DNA of 64,000 bases from Loripinus fragilis (GCA_964019695.1 OZ026515.1:136086549-136150548); one strand, 5' to 3'; counted from the first letter of the stretch, positions 47,397 through 59,125 are shown. Translations and numbers: made by a program. Notes: generated by a model from the sequence alone, not told the origin.

Positions 47397-49221
47397 GTGA
47401 TTTTCCAGGATGCCCCAAAACCATCTCCCCCGTCTGGATCCACACATGGTATTGAATATGGACATGTAACATTTGCAAATGATTTTCTCACAATTCAGAG
47501 TCAAGAAAATAGAGGCATAGAATCAGTGGACGGAGCTCAGGGGTTTCAAATTTCTTCGCATGAAATTTTTGCAATCCAATGTGACTCATGTGAATACAGT
47601 CATATCTCAAAGAAAGCTGCAGCTTTCTGTCAGGACTGTGCAGAATATTTTTGTGAGTCTTGTGAAACTGCACATGGTAAACTAAAATTAACACGTTCGC
47701 ACAAACTATTATCTGGAGCATTGATGCCACCTAAACGATCAGCAGGACTTTAAATGGCAGTTTCAGATACTGTACTATGTCCCTGTATGAAAAATGAGGT
47801 ACCCCTATTTTGTAAAGAACACTGTAACCTTTTTTGTGTAAACTGTAGAGCTCTCCGCCATAGAAGGTGCACAACTAGCGATATTGGTGAAGAAAGCCAG
47901 GCTTTTGATGTTAGTACAGAGGAAATTACTGACAAAGCAAATTCACTGCATGAAACTATATCAACAATACTGGAGAGAAGAGAAGAGGACTCAAGCAAGC
48001 TTTCCTTGGAGGCCAAAGGCTGTCGGGACAGAGCTCAACAATTTCGAGAAGAGCTTAGCATAAAAAAGTCTTTCAATCATAAACTTCTTTGAAACTAAAG
48101 AAAAGGAAAATTTGACCAAAACAATAGATACATGTAAGGCTGCACTTTCCATCTTAGATATGAACTGTAATAAACTTCAGTTGGCAAAAGAACGAAACGA
48201 CAAGCGGAGTATATTTCTGTTAAATATACAACTAACACAAGTAGTAAAGTATTTGAAAACAATAAAGGAAGAAGTCACCAAAGAAGAATATCAGCCTCAT
48301 ATTGCTTTTGAATGTAATCCAGCAATAGCTACAGCAAGTAATCTGGGAAAGGTGGTTAAATCTTATACTCCCCAAATGCTAAAACAGAAAGGATTTGATG
48401 ATATGTATGTAACAGCACGTAATCAAATCAATATCAAATTACAATCTGATACCAAACCTCCGTGCATTTCAGGATTAGTTTTTTCTGTCATCGGGTAAGC
48501 TGGTTCTTTGTGATTATGGTAATAGGAAGTTGAAAATTCTTGATGAAAGCTTGCAAATGAAGGATAGTGTTGGCTTGTCAGGAAGACCTTCGGATGTAGC
48601 TCCAGTTAATCAACACAACGTGATTGTAACTTTCCCGTTTGGAAAATGCTTTCAGTTTATTCAAGTGACACCGACACTTGCTTTAGGTGAAAGGTTAGAA
48701 CTTGGTATGGAATGCAATGGTGTGGCTGTTTCACGTGATAGTATTTATATATTATTCGCAGGTTCAGGAGAAGGCAAGATTGGAATTTATGACCTCACTG
48801 GGAAAAAGAGACGCATAATCAGACAATACAACTGCAAGTTTGGTAAAGTAGTGTTTAAAAATCCCTATTATATAGCCGTTTCGAATGATGAAAAAATATA
48901 TTTGTCTGACACGGATGAAAGGTCAAATGTATCAACTGTATATTGTCTTGAAAGCAATGGCAATATTCTGTACACTGTAACGGATTCTTCGTTTAAGGGT
49001 TGTTTAGGTTTAAGAGTGGATGAAAATGAAAACGTACTAGTGTGCGACTGGAAAAGCAATAAGGTGTTCTTAATAACAAAAGATGGCAAAAAATATGTGA
49101 GTATCTCACACAAAAAGATGGTCTTTGTAAGCCATACACAACCAACTACCGTCGCAGCGATGGGACTCTTATTGTAACATGTAGAGAGTTTAATGACTTA
49201 CTGGTGTTCACAGTTCAGTAA
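47397..49221 (+). pseudogene. TRIM-like B-box / coiled-coil / beta-propeller protein, broken
   Basis: Reading the frames in order gives a bivalve-type TRIM protein without a visible RING. There is a B-box-like segment (CDSC..., CQDC, CESC, H at ~47579-47705), an in-frame TAA at 47751-47753, then MAVSDTVLC and a second B-box (CKEHCNLFCVNC), followed by coiled coil. A frameshift near 48090-48110 leads to KTIDTCKAALSILDMNCNKL; another near 48495-48530 leads to a propeller-like tail (LDESLQMKDSVGLSGRPSDV ... YYIAVSNDEKIYLSDTDERS). A last shift near 49110 restores YRRSDGTLIVTCREFN and the stop at 49219-49221. Relatives act as E3 ligases or RNA-binding regulators; this copy cannot. It is intronless. 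Consensus errors in the assembly are an alternative explanation for the indels. Confidence 0.82.
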
Positions 49222-50024
49222 GAAATATGTGGATTAGTCTTCTAAGTCATACAACCACACAACTACCAGGTAAACAAAATCATAGTTCTTGGAATTCAAT
49301 TCAATAATACAGCTGTCATGTACGATATACACATTTTACCATATAATGACAGGTAGGTAAATATTGATTTGCATCTTGGCCTGGAGTAAAAGACAATGGG
49401 CAAAAGACTTGATAAGGGTTAATTTCAAAATTGGTAATTTATACCAATTCTGGTTCAAAATTCGAGTTTGAAATTAATCCTAATTGAATTTATAGCAAGT
49501 TATCTCCCTTTTGATTAAAAGTAAAGGGATTTTCAACGAATCATTTCTTCTATACCCATTTCTTGAAATGTTGCTGTTTCTGAAGTATTGTGTGGCTTGT
49601 CCCTACACTCTGTTGATGGGGTGGCAGTACCTTGAAGATTTTCTGTGTTTCACATGTCTTATTGAAAAGAGTTTCCTATACCATTCCAATGTTAAATTAA
49701 ATTCCTGTGAATATTGGCACTGGAAAGTAGGTACTTGAAAATTTGGAAAAATCGTCGAATGAATAAATGACAGGGACGTTTTGGTGATTCAGTCAACTTT
49801 TGTTTAAACTTTGCTGTTGCACAAAGCATTGAATTTTAACCTTCAATCTGTGATTTTAGGAAACGACCCTCGATGTTTAAAGCATCATAGACAATGCCAT
49901 ATGCGTAAAAACTAAAACTTGAATCACCAGTTGCACAGCAAAATGAACATATATAAAAAGGCAGGGTGTTCATATATGATATAGATAACTACCAAGCATT
50001 TCCAAACGATCCAGTTCAAACTGA
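49222..50024. other. Gene-free stretch with a small hairpin
   Basis: GGGTTAATTTCAAAATTGGTAA at 49415 pairs imperfectly with the AATTCGAGTTTGAAATTAATCC side ending near 49482. No supported ORF. Confidence 0.5.
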
Positions 50025-52040
50025 TTGTCAAACTTTAAAAAACGAAAACATCAACACTTACGCGAAAACATCATTGAAAGAATGACTACTTATGCAAATA
50101 AGCATGTACCTAACAGGTTAATAAATGCACGTAAAACTGACCATGCTTGGTTAACAACGCACATCAAGAAACGCATAAAAAAGAAAAGACCATACGACAA
50201 GTACAAAAAAAATAATATTAACCACTTTGAAACAAATAAACAGTTTAAGAATTTAGTAACAAGGGAAATTCGTAAATAAAAAAGGTATTAAATAAGTTAA
50301 CTGAAAATTTAGCAAGTCCAAACACTTAACAGAATGACTGCTGGGAAACTTTAAAACACTTTATTAAAGTAAGTAAGGGTGCAAAGATCAGGAATCGATA
50401 CAATCAAGTACCACACCTGACCCAGGATACCAATGGGAAAGTGACAAACTCACAGTAGACACCACAAACGAGAGCCAAGAGGTCAGCCCTTTCCCAGCAG
50501 GTGACCACAAAGCACATATAAACAGAAGCGCACAAAGACATAGCAAACACAAGACAGAACAAAAACATAAAAGATCCACAAAAGTACCGCCTTGGAACGG
50601 TCAATAAAATATTTTACTGGAGGGCTTAAACCGGTTTAACGGCGCCAACCTCACCCTTAATTCAGATGTGGATCAAGACAAGTAGATATTTCGTTTGCAT
50701 GAAAGACCCCTAACTTATCAATGCATCATCTCCTAAAACATATAAATCAAGATATAACAAGGAGATAAAGCAAGGATAAGGACTCAACAGTAAATTAAAC
50801 TGAATACCGGAGCAAAAGAAATCCAACAGGTAAACCTAATCAGGCTGATGTCATGCCACCGATGAATAAGAATGGACAGATCTACACTGAGGAAAGGGAC
50901 AAAACAATATCTTGAACTTCTTTTCTGAACAAACTCTGTTAGATGAAAGCCAAGCAGCCCTGCCTTAAATAGTGAAAAATACCACATACAAACTTGACTC
51001 TATCATTTTTACACCTGAAGAGAATAGAGGCACATTTATACACTTCCGATTGGTAAAGCCGCTGGACCTGATCTTATAAATAATCGACTACTCAAAGAAC
51101 TTGCTCAACCAATTGGTCTTCCTCTCTCGGATCTTTTTAATTTCTCTCTAAGTTCTGGAAGCGTGCCACATATTTGGAAACAGGCTAATGTCACACCAAT
51201 CCATAAGAAAAATGACCCATCTGATGTGTCCAGCTACAGGCCAATCTCTTTTCTAAGTACAGTCAGCAAAGCTTTTGGAAAAAATTGTGCATAAATACCT
51301 TTTCAACTTTTTTGTGACAATAACGTCAATACAGTTTTTCAATCAGGTTTTGTCCCAGGTAATTTGACTGTAAATCAGTTAATAAATATTTACAATGCAT
51401 TTTGTAAAGCTCTCGATGAGGGTAAGGAAGCTTGCCTCATATTTTGTGACATAAGAAAAGCCTTTGATAGAGTTTCGCATAAAGGTCTTCTTTTTAAACT
51501 TAAATCTGCAGGTGTATCTGGATCGTTGCTAACTGGTTCTCTGAGTATCTAAATGAAGGAAACAAAACGTTGTTTTGCCTGGTGCAAGTTCTTCTTGGAC
51601 TTCAGTAAAAGCTTGAGGGGAAGGTTCTATCTTTTGACCTCTCCAGTTTCTTTTATATATTTATGACATTGTCGAAGACATTAACTCCTCTATCATAATT
51701 TTTGAGGTGGTACTAGCATGTATATCATTGTAGATGACCCTATTCAGGCTGCTGAACAGTTAAATTTGGACATGGCTAAAATCCATCGCTGGGCTGATAA
51801 ATGGCTAGTGGCATTTAATCCTACGAAGTCAGAGTCTATCCTCCTCTCTAGGAAATATAACAAACCACAGCATCCTCTATGTCTGTAGAATCATATCCAA
51901 ATTGCTGATGTTAACTCTCATAAGCACCTTTGTATCATCTCTTCAAATGATTGCACTTGGCATGAACATCTAGTCAAATCCAAAGCATGGAAGCGAATCA
52001 ATACAATGCGTAAACTATAATTTCAACTTTTGATCAAAAT
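50025..52040 (+). pseudogene. LINE ORF2 reverse transcriptase, decayed and interrupted
   Basis: Fragments in several frames follow the order of a non-LTR retrotransposon ORF2: the pre-RT linker (DHAWLTTHIKKRIKKKRPYD, then CWETLKHFIK), a gap caused by an inserted retroelement tail, then NKNGQIYTEERDK, PIGLPLSDLFNFSLSSGSVP, WKQANVTPIHKKNDPS, SSYRPISFLSTVSKAF, FCDIRKAFDRVSHKGLLFKL (the RT A-type region), and later DDPIQAAEQLNLDMAKIHRW and SKAWKRINTMRKL. The FADD catalytic box expected near 51695-51715 now reads FEVV after substitutions and a deletion. The type resembles Jockey/CR1-like LINEs; the clade is not resolved. Endonuclease and 3' end are missing. Non-functional. Confidence 0.85.
50367..50840 (-). 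repeat. Family B retroelement tail inserted in the LINE ORF2
   Basis: On + it begins GTAAGTAAGGGTGCAAAGAT and runs to about CAACAGGTAAACCTAATCAGG-like sequence. It matches, in reverse, 57600-58075. LINE coding sequence resumes directly afterwards at ATGCCACCGATGAATAAGAA. This is a 5'-truncated retrocopy of the 3' UTR of the 57 kb element. Confidence 0.85.
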
Positions 52041-52099
52041 AAGCAGATATTTTAAGCAGTACAAGAATTTATAATTAAGCCAAAACGTTTTGTATATAT

Positions 52100-52273
52100 T
52101 CATATTAATGCTTCTATAACGCACTTCCTTCGATTGAAACATACCTCAATGTTTGCAATAATCGTGTAAGTACTATTTAAAATATACCCTTTAGAGCTCC
52201 AACTTAATAAAGCCAATACCTCTGATACCAAAGCCGCATTTTTAGACTTGCATTTGTCAATTTCTAATGATAT
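52100..52273 (+). pseudogene. Retroelement protein fragment, upstream half of an interrupted gene
   Basis: From 52191 it reads LELQLNKANTSDTKAAFLDL then HLSISND, and stops at the boundary of foldback IV. The continuation SNIVSTKIYDKRDD is found 4.7 kb downstream at 56992 in the correct order. This is the tail region of a reverse-transcriptase-bearing protein common in mollusc and cnidarian genomes. The sequence before 52191 is too decayed to follow. Confidence 0.72.
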
Positions 52274-52388
52274 AGACGGATGGCTGAGAATGGGTTTGCT
52301 CCCCCCCCTAGGGAATTTTGCAGACATATCCTATCTTGTAGAGAATTGAATGCTGAGTCTTTTAAGACATGTTTGCACTCTGTGCTCC

Positions 52389-53503
52389 GGGGCGTTAGTC
52401 TGTAAGAGCCTGTAACATACGTTACTTTATCAAATTAAGAAAAAGTAAATTGAAAGTTTAGGCTACAAATTGAGGACATTAAAATATTTATTTTTAAAAA
52501 TCATTCATATAGTCTGCATACTGGATATCTGATCTACGTATGACAGCCATTTGAACAAAAATGCGGCTTCCTAAGGTGTCATATGCGTTACATAAATCAG
52601 ATAACCCATTGAAATTTGCAAGAGTGGCTAACATCATTTACATTCACAATCTCACTGTGTGTTTTACAAAATGTTTTTAACCATGTCTGACTAGCCTATG
52701 CAATTGGCTAACAGAAAAATCAAAGTTTGTTTCCCTAGCTTTAATAATTTTTCCTGGAATAAGCAACTAAACAACCCTACCCTAACCCAGTTTTAAGGTG
52801 AAATGTTTGGTATTAATACTTAAGTAACAATGTTAAAAAATATTTGCAGTTGATGAATATGTTTCATTGTTTTGGGTTTATTTGCTTATATGAAAAGACT
52901 CATAAATCTGCAAGTTTGTTGCAAAATTTCTAATATCAGAGGCTGTAACATATGTTACCTGATGTAATAAATGGGCAAGCTCATTGTCTTTACATAAGAT
53001 ATGCCTAAAAATGTTTTAATCTCCTTGAGGGAATTCTGCAGACATATTCCTTCTTATAGTACAACTCAAGCTGCATCAAATAAGGGATGTTTGCACTCTC
53101 TATGTTGGGGCGTTAGTCTGAAACAGCATGTTACATGCGTTACTATATCAAATAAAGAAAATGTAGTTTTAAAGTTAGAGCTAAAATTATGAAAAAAACT
53201 CGCAGCTGCTGGATATCTTACATTGTTTAGGGATTTTAAGCTGGCGCGTATGATAAAGACCTATAGATCTGCTGGTTGTCACCAAGTTTTAAAGATCAGA
53301 GAGCGTTACAAATGTTAGCGTGATAAGTAAAATCATCAAACAGTATTTTGACATCAAGCTGAGCAAGGGCCTGCTCCATCCTAATCCCCTTTGGAATTCT
53401 GCAGACATATAACATCTTATGTAACCATTCAAGGTGCATTTAATAAGAACTGTTTGCACTCCGTAAGTCGGGGCGTTAGCCTGTAACAGCTTGTTACATG
53501 TTA
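52389..53503 (+). other. Iterated motif of foldback IV, left arm
   Basis: Three copies of GGGCGTTAGTCTGTAACAGC followed by TGTTACATRCGTTAC (with small differences) at about 52389-52425, 53107-53142 and 53470-53503. Inverse copies lie at 56844-56880 and, degenerate, 56031-56070. Partial GTAACATATGTTAC copies lie near 52938 and 54868. Confidence 0.75.
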
Positions 53504-55253
53504 CTATATCAATTTGAGACTAAGAAATTTGAATGTTTGAGCTACAGAAAGAAGACATTAAAATTATCTTATAAATTGACATTCTTATAGTCTGCATACT
53601 GGATGTCTTTACTACATATGGAAGCTGTTTAACATTAACTGTGGTGTTATGTGCGTTACATGAAAATTATTATAATTTAAAAGCTATAATTGTGGCAATC
53701 GTAATTTAGTTAAACAACTAATATGACTTGGTTTCAAGCTGTTTTATTAGATTTTACAAACATATACTCAATTGATGAATAGCAAAAACCAAGTTTGCTT
53801 TTCTATCTTAAATATATTGTCTTATAGGAGTTGATACACAGCCCTACTCCCAGTTTTACAAGAGAAGCAAATTTTGTTATTACCGTTTAAGTAAAACCTA
53901 TGAAAGCGATTGCAGCGTGTAGATATTTTACTTTTTCTTAGTCTGTCTTGCTCATATATCTGCAAGATGTCATTAAGTTTAAGATCAGGACTCTTAATGT
54001 GTACTTATAAGTCTTTGGTGCCAAAACACTAGAAATTATATTCATTTCTGATTATCAAGCCCATGGACTGTTGTTACAGATGTTATCAATGACCTTTTGG
54101 ACACATTTCCTAATATTGTGCATATAATGCTAAATATAGAGCCACAAATAGAAAAGATAGTTTTACATTTGTACAAGACATTACAATAAATGAAATTGTC
54201 CAAACTAATTCTCATCAATTTAACACTCATGTTAAACGTTTGTCGTTGTCTGCTTCTGTGGTAATCATTATTATCACAGACCTCCTTGCAATTAGTAGAA
54301 TCATCACACAATATTTCAATCATTTACTGTTACACAATTTTACCACCAGTCCACTCAAAATTATGAGCCATTATCAACTTTCCAATTTTGCCATTCATGG
54401 CTTGGAACATTCGGAAACTGATTTGAATTCCTAATAGTTGGCTCTTTGAGTATGTGTTTCAAGTGAAACTTTGCAAGTAGGAGAAAGACTAAAGCTTTAC
54501 AAGGAGGAAAACTATGCCATTAAAAGCAATGAGTACCTGGTCTGATGTACCTTGATATATCTTTGATAAAGAATCATATCTCAGCTAGTTAACTTTTATA
54601 AATGTAGCCTTTCCATACATGCAACAAACATACTTTCATCTTATAATGTCTCCACACTTATTATCTTTTCCCAAGCATTCAAAAACTTATTTGAAGCCTT
54701 AGTACTTCTGAAGTGCTGAATTCGAGGTAACTCTTTCCCTTCAGATAATCCAACTAGATGTATCACAGCAGATAATGCAATGAAATGTAGGATGAACAGA
54801 GCGCAAATTAGACCCTTTCAATTCAATGATTTACTAAGTTTCTAAGATAAGAGCACTTATTAAAGGATGTAACATATATAACTCGTCATAATAAATGAGC
54901 AAGGGCATTGTCGTGACATCCTTTTTGATTACACAGTCAGAGGCAAGTGTTTTCAATTTCAGTGTTTTCAATGAATCATGAAATGAGGCACCTTATCAAC
55001 TTGTTTACTCTGTATAAATTTTCCATAGAGCATAATATAGAACTACTGGATATCCTATTCTACCCATGGTCCACTTTCCTTCTTTGAATGCAACAGCTAA
55101 TGATATGGTTGCAAAAACTAAAACCTCATAGGTTTTACATTATTTTAAGGCTAGCTTCAATGTACTGACATCAAAAACCAACCAGCTGCAAACATAATTG
55201 ATGGCAATGTCCAACTTCATATCATTTCTTTTATACCAGATAACTTTCAAGGT

Positions 55254-55800
55254 GTAACAGAAATTGTTTCAGACGGTCTGCCAAAACCATCAAGAGTCAA
55301 CATTGTAACTAAAGAAAACTTATAAAGCTATTTGGGCGCAGCAAAATACTATTGATCTAAGACCTGAGGACTTAAGCACCAAAGGACTGGATAGGTTCCA
55401 TGGCAAATGATGCAAAAAAGCAACCTATCAAATTTCTGTTTGGCCAATGTCAGAAATCTTAAATTATTCTTAGAGGTACATGGTAGAGACATAGCTTTTG
55501 CAAAATCAGAGCAAAGCTGTCATTTGACTAGCACGGATGCAAATGCAGCTGCAGTAAGATTGCTCTTGCCACTTCACAGGAAAGAGGCGTATACCAGAGT
55601 CATACTCCATTGTATATGCATATATGTGATATGGCATTAAACCCATATTTAATCAGGTGTTTGATCCCATGACACTGACATGCTGTTTCTGGTTTTGAAG
55701 AATGCTAAGGATTCAAGTTATAGCTTAGTCAATTTGTTTGACCCTGGCACTGGCCACACATACAAAGAAAATTGAGTCTTTTGATGGCAAAAGAGGAGAA
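55254..55800 (+). pseudogene. Decayed EADTR-like gene fragment inside foldback IV
   Basis: Frames in order give VTEIVSDGLPKPSRVN, then DANAAAVRLLLPLHRKEAYT continuing RVILHC (ORF 55407-55640), a stop, then SHDTDMLFLVLKNAKDSSYS and LFDPGTGHTYK in another frame. RKEAYTRVILH followed by DTDMLFLVL matches the spacing of an EEADTRxxLH ... DTDVxVL pair in the same uncharacterised family as the fragment at 44650-45095. Several stops and frame changes; not functional. Similarity is from pattern recognition, so family assignment is tentative. Confidence 0.5.
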
Positions 55801-56991
55801 TCACACGAAATGCTTATAAGTGATGTTTGTCATAATTACCAATTTTAAAAAGTGATCTTAATTAATGTAACATATAACACCATAGGAAGCTGTATATTTG
55901 TTAAAAACACTTTCTTATGTATCAAAGGTATTCAGCATGCAAACTACATGAATAATTCTAATAAAAAGATAGTTTTATGTCTTCTCTCTGTTTCTCAGAC
56001 TTTCAATTCATTTATTCTTAAATTGATATGGTAACATACGTATCATACCATTACAGGCTAACCCCGTAGTTGATAGGGTGCAAACATTTCTAATTTGATG
56101 CAGCTTAATTGTTCGTTAAGGTATGATATGCCTGCACAATTTCCAAAGGGGAGGAAAGGAACAGGATTATACTTGATCAGTTTGCAGTCCTAATACTATG
56201 CCATGATTCTACTGGTTGTGATGAAATGGGCGATTATTTTGCCATAGAAGCAGACACAATAATGATAGACATTGTGAGGGTGACTTGAATAAAGATTGTT
56301 TTAGAATAATTATATTTAATAGGAATATTTATTAAATTGTGTCATTTAAATGAGAACTATTATTTTCTATCTATATGTCTATATATTTTGTTATTATTGG
56401 CATTAGGAAAAATGTGATAAAAAAGATTATATATAACATCTGTAACACAATTCCATTGGCTTGTTATCAGCAATGACTAATTACTAAGACTAAGGCACCA
56501 GAGGCTATATAAAACAATGTATTTGAGATAGAAAAGCAAACTTTGTTTTTTTCTATTAGTCGAATGAGTATTTTAGTAAACTAAGATTAAAAACACTTGT
56601 AGAAATGCACAAATCGTCTGTAAAATTAAATGATGTTAGTCACGATTTCAACTTTCAAAGGGAAATTTAATCTATGTAACGCATATAACACCATTGAAGG
56701 CTGGAATTTAGTTAAAATGCTCCTTTTATGTAGCTTAGGCAGCCAGCTTGCAAACTACATGAGAAATTTGAATAATTAGATGGTTTAATGTCTTCTTTCT
56801 GTAGCTCAAACTTTTATATTGATTTTTTCCTTAGTTTGTTACAGTAACATATGTAACAGGCTGTCAGAGACTAACGCCCCGGAGCACAGAGTGCAAACAT
56901 CTCTTAAAAGATGCGGCTTGAAATTTTCTTTAAGATAGGATTTGTCTGCAAAATTCCCTAGGGGGGGAGCAGGACCTTTTTTAGCTCGAAG

Positions 56992-57549
56992 TCTAATATT
57001 GTTTCTACCAAAATTTATGATAAACGTGACGACTTTGATTTTGAAATTGTCAATTTCCCGTTTTTAGATGTTGATGTTCCTTGCTCTACATCCTATGGAG
57101 TCTATATCTCTCAACTCATTCGTTTCGCTAGAGCATCTAGCTATGTTACTGACTTCAACACTTGCAATAAATTGCTAACTCAGAACTTTCTTAAACAAAG
57201 CTATCCGTATCATAAACCTCGAAAAACCTTTTCTAAATTTTATAGACGTTACTATGATTTGATATCTAAATTCCGAATTGGACTTAAATCTCTCTTGCGC
57301 CAAGGACTTTTGGAACCTGAATTCTATGGTGACTTAGTGTATAAATTGAAGAAGATTGTTGGCTCTAATAATTTTTCAGCGCAGTTCATTAAAATTATTT
57401 CCCATTATAAAAAGATTGGCTACAACATTAATGTATTGCAACAGACTGCATGCTTGGTGGTCAACCCAATCACGGTTGGCAACTTTGATTTTCTCTTTAA
57501 TTGCACGCTGGTGGGTCTGACTTCAGACTCCATGATGGTTCCGACATAA
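56992..57549 (+). pseudogene. Retroelement protein C-terminus, downstream half of an interrupted gene
   Basis: An uninterrupted frame of 185 codons plus a native stop (57547-57549). It reads SNIVSTKIYDKRDDFDFE, then SYGVYISQLIRFARASSYVT, FSKFYRRYYDLISKF and EPEFYGDLVYKLKKIVG. This is the conserved C-terminal region of a reverse-transcriptase-bearing protein family very abundant in mollusc assemblies. The preceding part lies at 52191-52273, cut off by foldback IV, so the gene as a whole is dead. The good state of this frame suggests the element was fairly young when split. The clade (LINE or Penelope-like) cannot be settled here. Confidence 0.78.
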
Positions 57550-58076
57550 AGACTTTATCTATTGATGAGATGGTAGGGGCCTGATGCTTTAGCTGTTTGT
57601 CAGGCCCACCGGGGTTTACCTGTTGGATTTCGCTGCTCTGGTATTCAGTTTTATTTATTGTTGAGTCCTTACCTTTGCTTTTTTCCGTGTTATATCTTGA
57701 TTTATATGTTCTAGATGATGCATTGATAGGTTAGGGGTCTTACATGCAAACCAAATATCTGTATGTCTTGATCCACATCTGAATTAAGGTAGAGGTTGGT
57801 GCGAGGTGAAACCGGATTAAGCCCTCCAGTAAAATATTTTACTGACCGTACCAAGGCGGTACTTCTTTTGTGGATCATTTACGTTTTTTCTGTTTTGTGT
57901 TTGCTGTGCCTTTGTTAGCGTCTGTTTATATATGCCCTGCGGTCACCTGCTGGGAAAGGGCTGACCTCCTGGCTCTCGTTTGTGATGTCTAACTGTGAGT
58001 TTGTCACTTTCCCATTGGTATCCTGGGTCAGGTGTGGTACTTGATTGTATCGATTCCTGATCTTTGCACCCTTACT
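57550..58076 (+). repeat. 3' UTR of the retroelement: source form of family B
   Basis: Directly follows the ORF stop. It includes CACCGGGGTTTACCTGTTGG, TTATATCTTGATTTATATGT, TTAAGCCCTCCAGTAAAATA, GGTCACCTGCTGGGAAAGGG, GGTATCCTGGGTCAGGTGTG, and ends GATTCCTGATCTTTGCACCC TTAC. All family B fragments in the window are 3'-anchored pieces of this segment. Confidence 0.82.
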
Positions 58077-58122
58077 TTCTTTGATATCTAAAGACACTCA
58101 CCTAGTATTCTTTATTTATTTT

Positions 58123-58462
58123 TGTCATATGATGTCGCGTCTTGGATTGAAATAACACCTTGCAATAAAATCGATAAACCACTAGTGGTTTATAGATTTA
58201 CGGGAAACGTTATGACGTCCATAACAACGTTGCGTACATAACAAAAGTATAACGTTTTTACAGCAGAAATAAAATTTCAAAGTAATCTTAATGTCATATG
58301 ATAAATATAATCTAACATTCCTGCTCTTGTATTATTGAATTTATTAAACTCGTTGCAAAAAAAAGAGATAAAAAGGCTCGGCAAGCCTCGCATTTTATCT
58401 CTTTTCCCAAACCCGTTTAATAAATTCAATAAAACATGAGCACTCATGTAAGATCCTTTATA
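58123..58462 (-). repeat. Dispersed repeat family C (copy 3)
   Basis: Reverse copy: TGTCATATGATGTCGCGTCT at the left and ACTCATGTAAGATCCTTTAT at the right, with the internal inverted repeat around GGCTCGGCAAGCCTCGC. Confidence 0.75.
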
Positions 58463-58917
58463 TGTTTCATTCTTCACAACTGTAATTTGTAATGCTGAAC
58501 TTAATCATAGTTCAATTTAAAGTAAATGATGGTAGGATTGTGAATATCTTCTTGACCGTGGTTTTCATATGTGTTTAAAATGCTCAAAGGAATCGTCTCG
58601 CTGAGACAGATCTGAGTACACACACAATTATGATTTTGGCTGAGAAGAAAGAAAAATATTTTTAATAGTGCTAACTTTTATATGGACCTGACTTAATTGA
58701 TAATTTGCTAGTCAGTTTGATTTCTGGTCATAAATATAGAGACATTCAGACATATGTAATATGGTACCATCAGTTTTCATGTGTGGTTTGAGTTCTTAAA
58801 AGAACCGTCGCATTGAGGTGGTTCTTTTCAGTACCCACAACATACATTTTGGTTAAGAAATGATAAAAAAAATCTAATCATACACTCTTATCAAGGGGCC
58901 TGTAAATAGCTTCTATT

Positions 58918-59125
58918 GTGGATCATTTGTGTTTTTGTGTCCTGTCTTTCTCATGCTTTCGCGTCTGCTCATTGCTGCCTTGTGGTCACCTGCTGGGAAA
59001 GGGCTGACCTCTTGGATCTTGTTGGTGATGTTTATTACATTTGCTGTTACTTTCTCATGTGGTATCCTAGGTCAGGTGTGGTACTTGATCGTATCGTTTC
59101 CTGATCGTTGCCGTCTTTCTTACTT
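58918..59125 (+). repeat. Family B tail fragment inside duplication copy 1
   Basis: GTGGATCATTTGTGTTTTTG, GGTCACCTGCTGGGAAAGGG, GGTATCCTAGGTCAGGTGTG and a degraded end. Copies 2 and 3 read through this position without it (AGCTTTAATTGAAATTCATG). Confidence 0.75.

Larger units (their letters stand above)
52274..56991. mobile_element. 4.7 kb foldback element (IV) inserted in a retroelement gene
   Basis: Arms are inverted copies: 52290-52900 (CCTAGGGAATTTTGCAGACA, GTTTGCACTC, GGGGCGTTAGTCTG, GTAACATACGTTAC) with ~56420-56965. Further tandem copies of the same block lie inward at 53020-53330 and 53380-53900, and at 56000-56150 on the right. The split host frame is continuous across it, with TCTAAT at 52263-52268 and 56992-56997, suggesting a target duplication of about 6-9 bp. 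Its interior (53900-55960) has no intact ORF but holds a decayed EADTR-like gene fragment. Long arms with an 8-9 bp duplication would suit hAT or Mutator-like elements; the class is open. Confidence 0.78.

Noticed and set aside
54042..54323. 93-residue minus-strand ORF inside foldback IV
   Set aside because: No recognisable domain, and the recognisable gene remnant in this element is on the + strand.
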